NCBI GenBank assembly: GCA_017548175.1
Contig: JAFYMZ010000110.1
Span: 1-5,245, forward strand
Length of the DNA: 5,245 nt
Source: Clostridia bacterium
GTDB lineage: Bacteria > Bacillota_A > Clostridia > Oscillospirales > Butyricicoccaceae
Reading direction: 5' to 3'
In this document: positions 1 to 4,734 of the stretch, piece by piece
Numbering within the stretch: position 1 is the first letter of the stretch
Layout: every line of letters begins with the position of its first letter
Position numbers and translations under genes: made by a program
Notes under the pieces: model-generated
What the model was told of the DNA's origin: nothing
Databases searched by the model: none
The model's input: the letters and a program-made list of their open reading frames with translations, nothing else

Positions 1-180
1 GCCGGCGCCGCAATGGTCATCGCCGCACTGGCAGCACCCGGCGTCTCTCAGGTGGAAAATATCGTGTATATCCAGCGTGGCTACGAAGATCTGGTGGAAA
101 AACTCACCGGTCTGGGCGCCAACATCCGTCAGGAACCTGTGGAGGATGAAGGGGCCGTCAGCCTCAGCCAGGCAAATTGA
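1..180 (+). CDS. murA: UDP-N-acetylglucosamine 1-carboxyvinyltransferase (MurA), C-terminal 59 residues
   Basis: This is the 3' end of a gene that begins before the window; frame 1 is open from base 1 to the TGA at 178-180. MurA transfers enolpyruvate from PEP to UDP-GlcNAc in the cytoplasm, the first committed step of peptidoglycan synthesis. The visible tail reads AGAAMVIAALAAPG, then a segment with YIQRGYEDLVEKLTGLGA. This matches the conserved MurA ending, in which an (S/G)A-rich helix and a variable linker precede a Y-H/I-D/Q-RGYE-x2-x-KL-x-x-LGA block. The catalytic Cys loop lies upstream and cannot be checked. The residues after the LGANI block (QEPVEDEGAVSLSQAN) look like a normal unconserved tail. 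A strong terminator follows 12 nt after the stop, so murA appears to end its transcript. Firmicutes often carry two murA paralogues, and this fragment does not show which one it is. The identification rests on the C-terminal motif alone. Confidence 0.92.
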   Translation, partial: AGAAMVIAALAAPGVSQVENIVYIQRGYEDLVEKLTGLGANIRQEPVEDEGAVSLSQAN

Positions 181-192
181 CAGTAACCACCG

Positions 193-223
193 GGGCGGCA
201 GCGCAAACTGCCGCCCTGTTTTT
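193..223 (+). terminator. Rho-independent terminator after murA
   Basis: A perfect 9-bp GC-rich stem (193-201 with 208-216, GGGCGGCAG / CTGCCGCCC) closes a 6-nt loop CGCAAA. It is followed by TG and a run of five T (219-223). This is a textbook intrinsic terminator 12 nt after the murA stop. It fills most of the 59-nt gap to walJ, and the walJ ribosome-binding site starts 4 nt beyond the T run. Confidence 0.9.
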
Positions 224-239
224 ATGCAAAGGAAGTTCT

Positions 240-1007
240 ATGACCTATTTCTGTACTTTGGCCAGCGGCAGCAGCGGCAATTGCCACCTGTATGTCACCG
301 ACCGCGTCTGCATCCTCATCGATGCCGGCACCACAGCAAAATACATCACTGCCGCATTGGCAAAATTGGGCCTGACCCCCACCGACCTGACACATATTCT
401 GGTGACCCACGGCCACAGTGACCATATCAGCGCGCTGCCCGTGCTGTTAAAGCGCACCGGTGCGCAGGTCTGGTGCAGCTGGGAAACCGCCGGCAACATC
501 CGGTTTCCGGAGGGTCGCCGCGCCCGGATCTTTATGCCCGGCCAGCGGCTGGACCTTGACGGCTGCCCCGTGCAGACCTTCGCGACCCCGCACGATATTC
601 CGGGCAGCAGCGGCTTTGTGCTGGGGCAGGGAAGTGCGCGTGTGGGTCTGTGCACCGACTTGGGTGAAATGACCGGCGAGATCTTCTCGCACCTGCAGGG
701 CTGCGCCTTGGTCTGTCTGGAATCCAACCACGACGAAGTGCTGCTGAAAAACGGTACATATCCCTATCACCTGAAGCAGCGGATCCTGTCCCGACAGGGA
801 CATCTGTCCAACGAAGCCTGCAGCCGCGTGGCGGTGCGTTTGGCGCAGACCGGAACGCGCCAACTGATTTTGGCGCACCTGAGCCGAGAAAACAACCATC
901 CCCGGCTGGCACTGGAAACCACGCTGGAAGCCCTGCGGCTTGCAGACAGTGGGGCAGAGGTGCACATCGCCCCGGCATCCGAGCCGGGCGAACCGGTCTT
1001 ATTGTAA
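240..1007 (+). CDS. walJ: WalJ/YycJ (VicX) family MBL-fold metallohydrolase
   Basis: This encodes a 255-residue cytoplasmic metallo-beta-lactamase-fold protein. The zinc-binding motif THGHSDH is at 56-62 (H57, H59, D61, H62). Further likely ligands are H118 (TPHD) and D140 (CTDLG). Several blocks are specific to the YycJ/WalJ family: the N-terminal LASGSSGNC (7-15), ESNHD (161-165), YPYHLKQRI (174-182), GHLSN (187-191) and LAHLSRENNHP (211-221). From the family, the role is a nuclease linked to DNA mismatch repair and, in streptococci and staphylococci, to the WalRK/VicRK cell-wall regulon; activity here is inferred. The ATG at 240 is chosen because AAAGGAAG lies at 228-235 and it gives the family N-terminus. 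A TTG at 177 in the same frame would overlap the murA stop and has no ribosome-binding site. rlmH follows after 12 nt. No two-component genes walRK are adjacent in this window. Ala codon GCT is never used among 23 alanines, unlike thlA. Confidence 0.9.
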   Translation: MTYFCTLASGSSGNCHLYVTDRVCILIDAGTTAKYITAALAKLGLTPTDLTHILVTHGHSDHISALPVLLKRTGAQVWCSWETAGNIRFPEGRRARIFMPGQRLDLDGCPVQTFATPHDIPGSSGFVLGQGSARVGLCTDLGEMTGEIFSHLQGCALVCLESNHDEVLLKNGTYPYHLKQRILSRQGHLSNEACSRVAVRLAQTGTRQLILAHLSRENNHPRLALETTLEALRLADSGAEVHIAPASEPGEPVLL

Positions 1008-1011
1008 GGAG
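1006..1011 (+). promoter_or_regulatory. Ribosome-binding site of rlmH overlapping the walJ stop
   Basis: AAGGAG begins within the walJ TAA stop (1005-1007) and sits 8 nt before the ATG at 1020. A GTG at 1011 in the same frame overlaps this site and therefore cannot be its start. The arrangement settles the start at 1020 and suggests translational coupling of rlmH to walJ. Confidence 0.8.
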
Positions 1012-1019
1012 TGACGCAT

Positions 1020-1478
1020 ATGTTAAGTGTGAAACTGATCTGCGTAGGCAAACTGAAGGAGTCCTTTTGGACGGAAGCCTGCAAGGAATACGAAAAGCGG
1101 ATGAAGACCATGTGCCGTCTGGAAGTGCTGCAGCTGGACGAAGAACCCGAGCGTCCCGATGCCCTCCGCCGGGAAGCCGCCCGTATCGAAGCCGCCATTC
1201 CTGCCGGCGCGTATGTCATCGCCATGTGCATCGAGGGCAAGGAACTGTCCAGCACCCAATTGGCAGAGAAACTCCGCGCGGTGCAGAACAGCGGCAACAG
1301 TAAAATTTGCCTTATCATCGGCTCCTCCAACGGAATGGACGACAGTATCAAGCAGCGGGCGGATTTCCGCCTGAGCATGTCGCCCATGACCTTCCCGCAC
1401 CACCTTGCCAGAGTGATGGTGCTGGAGCAGGTATACCGCGGTTTGTCCATTTTGGCAGGCAGCAAATATCACAAATAA
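1020..1478 (+). CDS. rlmH: 23S rRNA (pseudouridine1915-N3)-methyltransferase RlmH
   Basis: RlmH is a small homodimeric SPOUT methyltransferase that uses S-adenosylmethionine to methylate pseudouridine 1915 in helix 69 of 23S rRNA on assembled 70S ribosomes. The 152-residue length is close to the usual 155-160. Family features in order are: LICVGKLKESFW (6-17) at the N-terminus; EYEKR (23-27); YVIAMCIEGKELSS (65-78); the knot loop LIIGSSNG (98-105) for SAM binding; SPMTFPHHLARVMVLEQVYR (121-140); and the terminal YHK that reaches the active site. The knot loop has GSS where many homologues have GGS, a conservative change that I think is also seen in related clostridia. The gene lies 12 nt after walJ. 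In Bacillus subtilis rlmH also lies close to walJ, so the pairing supports both calls. Lysine codons are evenly split (6 AAA, 6 AAG by hand count), typical of a weakly expressed gene. Confidence 0.96.
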   Translation: MLSVKLICVGKLKESFWTEACKEYEKRMKTMCRLEVLQLDEEPERPDALRREAARIEAAIPAGAYVIAMCIEGKELSSTQLAEKLRAVQNSGNSKICLIIGSSNGMDDSIKQRADFRLSMSPMTFPHHLARVMVLEQVYRGLSILAGSKYHK

Positions 1479-1506
1479 CCGGGCGAAAAAACCGGGAAAA
1501 AGCAGG

Positions 1507-1535
1507 AAAGACTTCGGAAAAACCGGGGTCTTTTT
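1507..1535 (+). terminator. Probable intrinsic terminator after rlmH
   Basis: An 11-bp stem pairs 1507-1517 (AAAGACTTCGG) with 1523-1533 (CCGGGGTCTTT), including two G-T wobbles, around an AAAAA loop. The T-rich 3' side (TCTTTTT, 1529-1535) serves both as stem and as U tract. It lies 28 nt after the rlmH stop and probably ends the walJ-rlmH transcript. Because part of the T run is inside the stem, efficiency may be moderate. Confidence 0.75.
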
Positions 1536-1536
1536 G

Positions 1537-1556
1537 CAAAAGCAAGGCGGCTTTTG
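1537..1556 (+). other. Second hairpin directly after the rlmH terminator
   Basis: A perfect 7-bp inverted repeat, CAAAAGC (1537-1543) with GCTTTTG (1550-1556), encloses the loop AAGGCG. No T run follows on either strand, so it is not an obvious terminator by itself. It may be an accessory structure of the preceding terminator or chance in an A-rich spacer. The rest of the spacer, about 1557-1608, holds A-rich sequence with no gene that I can support. Confidence 0.4.
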
Positions 1557-1621
1557 GTGAAAAGGAGAAAACAAGCCAAAAGCGCCCGTGAAAATATCGG
1601 AAAAATCTATTGAAATGCCAA

Positions 1622-1650
1622 TTGAATTTTTTACAAAACCCCCATATAAT
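1622..1650 (+). promoter_or_regulatory. Sigma-A promoter of thlA
   Basis: The -35 box TTGAAT (1622-1627) and the perfect -10 box TATAAT (1645-1650) are separated by 17 bp, which is optimal. Transcription should start near 1657, giving a leader of about 60 nt before thlA. A second TATAAT (1674-1679) lies within that leader but has no good -35 box at 16-18 bp. I see no full Rex-type palindrome here; there is only a half-site-like TTTACAA at 1630-1636. Confidence 0.85.
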
Positions 1651-1700
1651 GTAAAGTGTACAATTAGGCAAGTTATAATGAACTGCTATAAATTTTAAAA

Positions 1701-1705
1701 AAGGA
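1701..1705 (+). promoter_or_regulatory. Ribosome-binding site deciding the thlA start
   Basis: AAGGA (within AAAAAAGGATG) lies 11 nt before the ATG at 1717. An earlier in-frame ATG at 1705 overlaps the last base of this site and has no separate ribosome-binding site. It would also add four residues (MCAQ) not typical of thiolases. The start is therefore placed at 1717. Confidence 0.75.
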
Positions 1706-1716
1706 TGTGCGCGCAA

Positions 1717-2901
1717 ATGAAAGAAGTTTATCTGGTAAACATGTGCCGTACCGCTGTTGGCAGCTTTGGCGGCAGCCTGAAGGGCATCCCCGCTGTTAAG
1801 CTGGGCGCTCTGGTTATCGAAGAGGCTCTGAAGAGAGCCGGCGTTGATAAGAAGGATGTTGATGAGGTCCTGTTCGGCAGCGTTCTGCAGGCTGGTCTGG
1901 GCCAGAACCCCGCCCGTCAGGCTGCCATCTATGCCGGTCTGCCCATCGAGACTCCCGCTACCTCTCTGAACAAGGTCTGCGGCTCCGGTCTGCATGCCGT
2001 TTCTCTGGCTTACCGCAGCATCAAGGCTGGCGAAGCTGATTGTATCGTTGCCGGCGGTATGGAAAACATGAGCCTGGCTCCCTACGTCAGCAACAGCAAC
2101 CGTTGGGGCGCTCGTATGGGCAACTACACCATGGTTGACGCAATGATCAACGACGGTCTGTGGGATGCTTTCAACAACTACCACATGGGTACCACCGCTG
2201 AGAACGTTGCCGAGAAGTACGGCATCACTCGCGAGATGCAGGATGAGCTGGCTCTGCGCAGCCAGACCCGCGCTGCCGAAGCTGTTGCTGCCGGCAAGTT
2301 CAAGGATGAGATCGTTCCCGTTGTGATCCCCCAGAAGAAGGGCGACGCAATCGTTTTCGATACCGACGAGTACGTCAAGGCTGGCACCACCATGGATAAG
2401 CTGGCTAAGCTGAAGCCCGCTTTCAAGCGTGACGGCGGCACCGTTACCGCTGGTAACGCTTCCGGCATCAACGACGGCGCTGCTGCTATCGTTGTTTGCT
2501 CCGGCGAGTTTGTTGAGAAGCACGGCCTGAAGCCCATGGCTAAGGTTGTCTCCACCGGCAGCGTCGGCGTCGATCCCTCCATCATGGGCATGGGCCCCGT
2601 GCCCTCCGTCCGTCAGGCTCTGAAGAAGGCCGGTCTGGAAGCTTCCGACATCGACCTGTACGAGCTGAACGAGGCTTTTGCTGCTCAGGCTGCTGCAGTT
2701 TCCGCTGAGCTGGGCCTGACCCCCGACAACGTGAACGTCAACGGCGGTGCTATCGCCATCGGCCATCCCATCGGTGCTTCCGGCGCCCGTATCCTGGTCA
2801 CCCTGTGCCACGAGCTGGCAAAGCGTGAGGCCAAGTACGGTGTTGCTTCTCTGTGCATCGGCGGCGGTATGGGCGAAGCCGTTCTGGTCGAGCGCGTCTA
2901 A
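1717..2901 (+). CDS. thlA: Acetyl-CoA C-acetyltransferase (thiolase II)
   Basis: This enzyme condenses two acetyl-CoA to acetoacetyl-CoA, the entry step of butyrate synthesis; it is cytoplasmic and normally a homotetramer. The 394-residue length is standard. The nucleophile Cys88 lies in [13 protein letters not shown] (83-95). The other catalytic elements are Asn318 in LNEAFAAQ (317-324), His350 in [14 protein letters not shown] (343-356) and Cys380 in [13 protein letters not shown] (380-392). The central GMENMS block (114-119) and [15 protein letters not shown] (243-257) also match the family. All active-site residues are present. The gene has its own promoter and sits upstream of crt-hbd-bcd, which fixes its role as biosynthetic rather than as beta-oxidation. 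Codon use is strongly biased (38 of 56 Ala are GCT and 24 of 25 Lys are AAG by hand count), suggesting very high expression. Cys88 and Cys380 correspond to the pair forming a regulatory disulfide in Clostridium acetobutylicum thiolase; whether that occurs here is unknown. Confidence 0.96.
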   Translation: MKEVYLVNMCRTAVGSFGGSLKGIPAVKLGALVIEEALKRAGVDKKDVDEVLFGSVLQAGLGQNPARQAAIYAGLPIETPATSLNKVCGSGLHAVSLAYRSIKAGEADCIVAGGMENMSLAPYVSNSNRWGARMGNYTMVDAMINDGLWDAFNNYHMGTTAENVAEKYGITREMQDELALRSQTRAAEAVAAGKFKDEIVPVVIPQKKGDAIVFDTDEYVKAGTTMDKLAKLKPAFKRDGGTVTAGNASGINDGAAAIVVCSGEFVEKHGLKPMAKVVSTGSVGVDPSIMGMGPVPSVRQALKKAGLEASDIDLYELNEAFAAQAAAVSAELGLTPDNVNVNGGAIAIGHPIGASGARILVTLCHELAKREAKYGVASLCIGGGMGEAVLVERV

Positions 2902-2921
2902 TTTTGCGAAAAAACGCAAAA
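2902..2921 (+). repeat. GCG hairpin immediately after the thlA stop (copy 1)
   Basis: TTTTGCG (2902-2908) pairs with CGCAAAA (2915-2921) around a loop of six A, starting one base after the thlA stop codon. The run that follows is A, not T, so it is a poor terminator on this strand. The inner 17 nt (2903-2919) match 4706-4722 before bcd at 15 of 17 positions. It may protect the 3' end of the thlA message or act as a weak attenuator; neither is shown. Confidence 0.55.
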
Positions 2922-2926
2922 AAGTA

Positions 2927-2944
2927 TTGCTAAAAAATTGACAA
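2927..2944 (+). promoter_or_regulatory. Candidate Rex (redox-sensing repressor) operator
   Basis: TTGCTAAAAAATTGACAA fits the Rex consensus TTGTTAA-N4-TTAACAA at 12 of 14 fixed positions; the mismatches are C at the fourth base and G at the fourteenth. Its right half (2938-2944) contains the whole -35 box of the crt promoter, so bound repressor would exclude RNA polymerase. Rex binds DNA when NADH/NAD+ is low and is known to control crt-type butyrate operons in clostridia. No rex gene is in the window, so the assignment is inferred from the motif and its position. Confidence 0.55.
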
Positions 2945-2966
2945 TCCTGTCGCAAAGAAGTATAAT
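2938..2966 (+). promoter_or_regulatory. Perfect-consensus sigma-A promoter of crt-hbd-bcd
   Basis: TTGACA (2938-2943) and TATAAT (2961-2966) are separated by exactly 17 bp. Transcription should begin near 2973, about 70 nt before the crt start. This promoter makes crt-hbd-bcd at least partly independent of thlA, and such a strong promoter is the kind usually held back by a repressor; see the overlapping Rex-like site. Confidence 0.9.
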
Positions 2967-2981
2967 ATAGATAAAATAGAT

Positions 2982-3020
2982 GTAACGGCAAAGGGGCAAG
3001 TATGCCCCTCTGCCGGTTAC
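2982..3020 (+). other. Large stem-loop in the crt 5' leader
   Basis: The arms are 2982-2990 and 3011-3020 (GTAAC/GTTAC and GGCA/TGCC with one bulged G), then a 2x2 internal loop (2991-2992 with 3009-3010), then GGGGCA (2993-2998) with TGCCCC (3003-3008) closing the tetraloop AGTA. That makes 15 base pairs in 39 nt. It starts about 10 nt from the predicted mRNA 5' end and ends 7 nt before AAAGGAGG (3028-3035). No T run follows, so it is not a terminator. A 5' mRNA-stabilising or translation-modulating structure is the likeliest reading. Confidence 0.75.
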
Positions 3021-3043
3021 GTTATGCAAAGGAGGTCTATATT

Positions 3044-3820
3044 ATGGATTTTGTGAAGTTTTCCGTGGAAAACCAGGTGGGCCTGCTGACCATCAGCCGT
3101 CCCAAGGCGCTGAATGCGCTGAACGATCAGGTGATCCGCGAACTTGATACTGTATTGGATTCCGTCGACTGTGACCAGGTCCGATGCATCGTCGTCACCG
3201 GTGAAGGTGAAAAGGCCTTTGTGGCCGGCGCCGACATCGCACAGATGAGTGCCCTGACCAAGGCCGAGGGCGAAGCCTTCGGCAAGCTGGGCAACGATGT
3301 GTTCCGTAAACTGGAAACGCTCCCGGTTCCTACCATTGCTGCCATCAACGGCTTTGCCTTGGGTGGTGGCTGTGAACTTGCGATGAGCTGTGATATCCGT
3401 CTGGCCTCCGAGACTGCCGTCTTCGGTCAGCCCGAGGTGGGTCTGGGCATTACGCCCGGCTTCGGCGGTACCCAGCGTATGGCACGCCTCATCGGTCCCG
3501 GTCAGGCTAAGCGCCTGATTTATACTGCACAGAACATCAAGGCCCCCGAGGCACTTGCCATTGGTCTGGTGCAGGCGGTATATCCCGCAGAGGAACTGAT
3601 GGAACAGGCGATGAAAATGGCAGCGCGTATCGCTTCCAATGCCCCCATTGCCGTCCGCGCCTGCAAGAAAGCCATCAACGATGGCCTGCAGGTGGATATG
3701 GATGCCGCACTGGTGGTAGAGGAGCAGCTGTTCGGTTCTTGTTTTGAGACCGAAGACCAGCGCAGCGGTATGCAGGCATTTTTGGAAAAGCGCAAACACG
3801 ACCCTTATCAGAATCGATAA
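3044..3820 (+). CDS. crt: 3-hydroxybutyryl-CoA dehydratase (crotonase)
   Basis: This removes water from 3-hydroxybutyryl-CoA to give crotonyl-CoA in the cytoplasm. The 258-residue protein is a single crotonase-fold domain of normal length. The oxyanion-hole segment is AGADIAQM (61-68), with a second loop INGFALGGGCELAMSCD (101-117). The two catalytic glutamates are Glu111 (GGGCE) and Glu131 (GQPEVGLG), followed by ITPGFGGTQRMARLIG (136-151). Both glutamates being present separates a true hydratase from crotonase relatives with other chemistry. The ATG at 3044 is chosen for the strong GGAGG at 3031-3035 with 8 nt spacing. An in-frame ATG at 3002 lies inside the leader stem-loop and has no ribosome-binding site. 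The gene follows its own promoter and is first in crt-hbd-bcd; hbd begins 31 nt after its stop. Only 3 of 34 Ala codons are GCT by hand count, so its codon use resembles the housekeeping genes more than thlA or bcd. Confidence 0.95.
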   Translation: MDFVKFSVENQVGLLTISRPKALNALNDQVIRELDTVLDSVDCDQVRCIVVTGEGEKAFVAGADIAQMSALTKAEGEAFGKLGNDVFRKLETLPVPTIAAINGFALGGGCELAMSCDIRLASETAVFGQPEVGLGITPGFGGTQRMARLIGPGQAKRLIYTAQNIKAPEALAIGLVQAVYPAEELMEQAMKMAARIASNAPIAVRACKKAINDGLQVDMDAALVVEEQLFGSCFETEDQRSGMQAFLEKRKHDPYQNR

Positions 3821-3851
3821 CATACAAATTAAACGTATAGGAGGATTAGCA

Positions 3852-4688
3852 ATGAAAGTAGCAGTATTTGGCGCCGGCACTATGGGCAGCGGTATTGCCC
3901 AGGTGTTCGCAACCGCAGGTAACGAGACCCTGCTGTTCGCCAGCAGTGTGGAAAGCGCAAAGCGCCACAAGGATAAGCTGGCAAAATCTCTGGAAAAGAG
4001 AGTGGAAAAAGGCAAGATGACTGCCGAGGCAAAGGATGCCATCCTGGATAACATCAAGACTGTTGAGATCGAGGAAGCAGCCGATTGCGATCTGATCCTG
4101 GAAACCATCAAGGAAGAGATCGGCGCAAAGCGTGAACTGCTGGAAAAGCTGGACGCAATGTGCAAGCCCGAGACCATCTTCGCAACCAACACTTCTTCTC
4201 TGTCTATTACGCAGATCGCTTACGGTCTGAATCACCCCGTTGTGGGTATGCATTTCTTCAATCCCGCTCCCACTATGAAGCTGGTTGAAGTCATCGCCGG
4301 TATGACCACTCCCGCAGACGTGGTCGAAAAGATCAAGGTCCTGTCCGCTGAACTGGGCAAGACCCCCGTCGAGGTCAATGAAGCTCCCGGCTTTGTTGTT
4401 AACCGCATCCTGATCCCCATGATCAATGAGGCAATTTGCCTGCTGGAGTGCGGTGTTGCTTCCGCTGCAGACATCGATACTGCTATGCAGCTGGGCGCAA
4501 ATCATCCCATGGGCCCCCTGGCACTGTCTGACCTGATCGGTAACGACATCGTGCTGAACATCATGGATGTACTGTACACCGAGACCGGCGACAGCAAGTA
4601 TCGCGCAAGCGTACTGCTCCGCAAGATGGTGCGCAGCGGCAACCTGGGCAGAAAGACCAAGAAGGGTTTCTTCTCCTACGAGAAGTAA
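3852..4688 (+). CDS. hbd: 3-hydroxybutyryl-CoA dehydrogenase
   Basis: This reduces acetoacetyl-CoA to (S)-3-hydroxybutyryl-CoA. The 278-residue protein has the usual two parts. The N-terminal Rossmann domain carries GAGTMGSGIAQ (7-17). The C-terminal helical dimerisation domain includes EAPGFVVNRILIPMINEA (187-204), GANHPMGPL (225-233) and the terminal GRKTKKGFFSYEK. Catalytic residues match the family: Ser115 in NTSSLSIT, His134 in GMHFFNPAP, Glu146 in KLVEVI and Asn184. Two departures from typical clostridial Hbd are visible. The acidic residue at the end of the second beta strand, which binds the NAD ribose, is Ala30 followed by two serines. The segment before GMHFF is also two residues shorter (GLNHPVVG). 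The first may mean NADP(H) use; this is inference. The ATG at 3852 has AGGAGG at 3839-3844. The same frame extends upstream to 3744, but that part overlaps crt and is not Hbd-like. No promoter is evident in the 31-nt gap, so it is co-transcribed with crt. Confidence 0.95.
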   Translation: MKVAVFGAGTMGSGIAQVFATAGNETLLFASSVESAKRHKDKLAKSLEKRVEKGKMTAEAKDAILDNIKTVEIEEAADCDLILETIKEEIGAKRELLEKLDAMCKPETIFATNTSSLSITQIAYGLNHPVVGMHFFNPAPTMKLVEVIAGMTTPADVVEKIKVLSAELGKTPVEVNEAPGFVVNRILIPMINEAICLLECGVASAADIDTAMQLGANHPMGPLALSDLIGNDIVLNIMDVLYTETGDSKYRASVLLRKMVRSGNLGRKTKKGFFSYEK

Positions 4689-4706
4689 TTTAAAAGAACT
4701 AAAAAT

Positions 4707-4727
4707 TTGCGTGAAAACGCAAGGAGG
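4707..4727 (+). promoter_or_regulatory. GCG hairpin (copy 2) abutting the bcd Shine-Dalgarno
   Basis: TTGCGT (4707-4712) pairs with ACGCAA (4717-4722) around a GAAA tetraloop, a stable GNRA type. The last two bases of the stem are the first two of AAGGAGG (4721-4727), the ribosome-binding site 7 nt before the bcd ATG. The hairpin leaves GGAGG free, so it could present rather than hide the site. With no promoter-like boxes in the 46-nt hbd-bcd gap, bcd should be translated from the crt-hbd message. Confidence 0.6.
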
Positions 4728-4734
4728 TTAATTT

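Noticed and set aside
177..182. Perfect TTGACA as a promoter for walJ
   Set aside because: No -10-like hexamer lies 16-18 bp downstream; that region is the GC-rich terminator stem.
222..233. Identical 12-mer TTATGCAAAGGA before walJ (222-233) and before crt (3022-3033)
   Set aside because: About one shared 12-mer is expected by chance in a window this size, and both copies include a Shine-Dalgarno core, which makes a match likelier still.
1479..1605. Recurring CGG(G)AAAAA strings in the rlmH-thlA spacer as a repeat array
   Set aside because: Three short copies at irregular spacing, two of them beside or within hairpin arms, in generally A-rich DNA; no regular unit or period.
1650..1663. Possible catabolite-responsive (CcpA) site TGTAAAGTGTACAA just after the thlA -10 box
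   Set aside because: It lacks the central CG and mismatches the consensus at the right end; only the left half resembles a cre site.
1588..1698. 36-codon open frame starting with GTG in the rlmH-thlA spacer
   Set aside because: The nearest AAGGAG is about 21 nt upstream, too far to serve it. The frame runs straight through the thlA promoter boxes and ends just before the thlA ribosome-binding site, so it is a chance AT-rich frame.
1348..2991. 547-codon minus-strand open frame opposite rlmH and thlA
   Set aside because: It is low-complexity, leucine/glycine/alanine-rich and mirrors the biased codons of thlA. It crosses two clear + strand genes, a terminator and a promoter, so it is a shadow frame. 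The 391-codon minus frame at 3017-4192 is rejected for the same reason.
3024..3056. Ten-codon frame (ATGCAAAGG...) overlapping the crt start, as a possible leader peptide
   Set aside because: It has no ribosome-binding site of its own and contains the crt Shine-Dalgarno within it, so it is most likely a by-product of that sequence.
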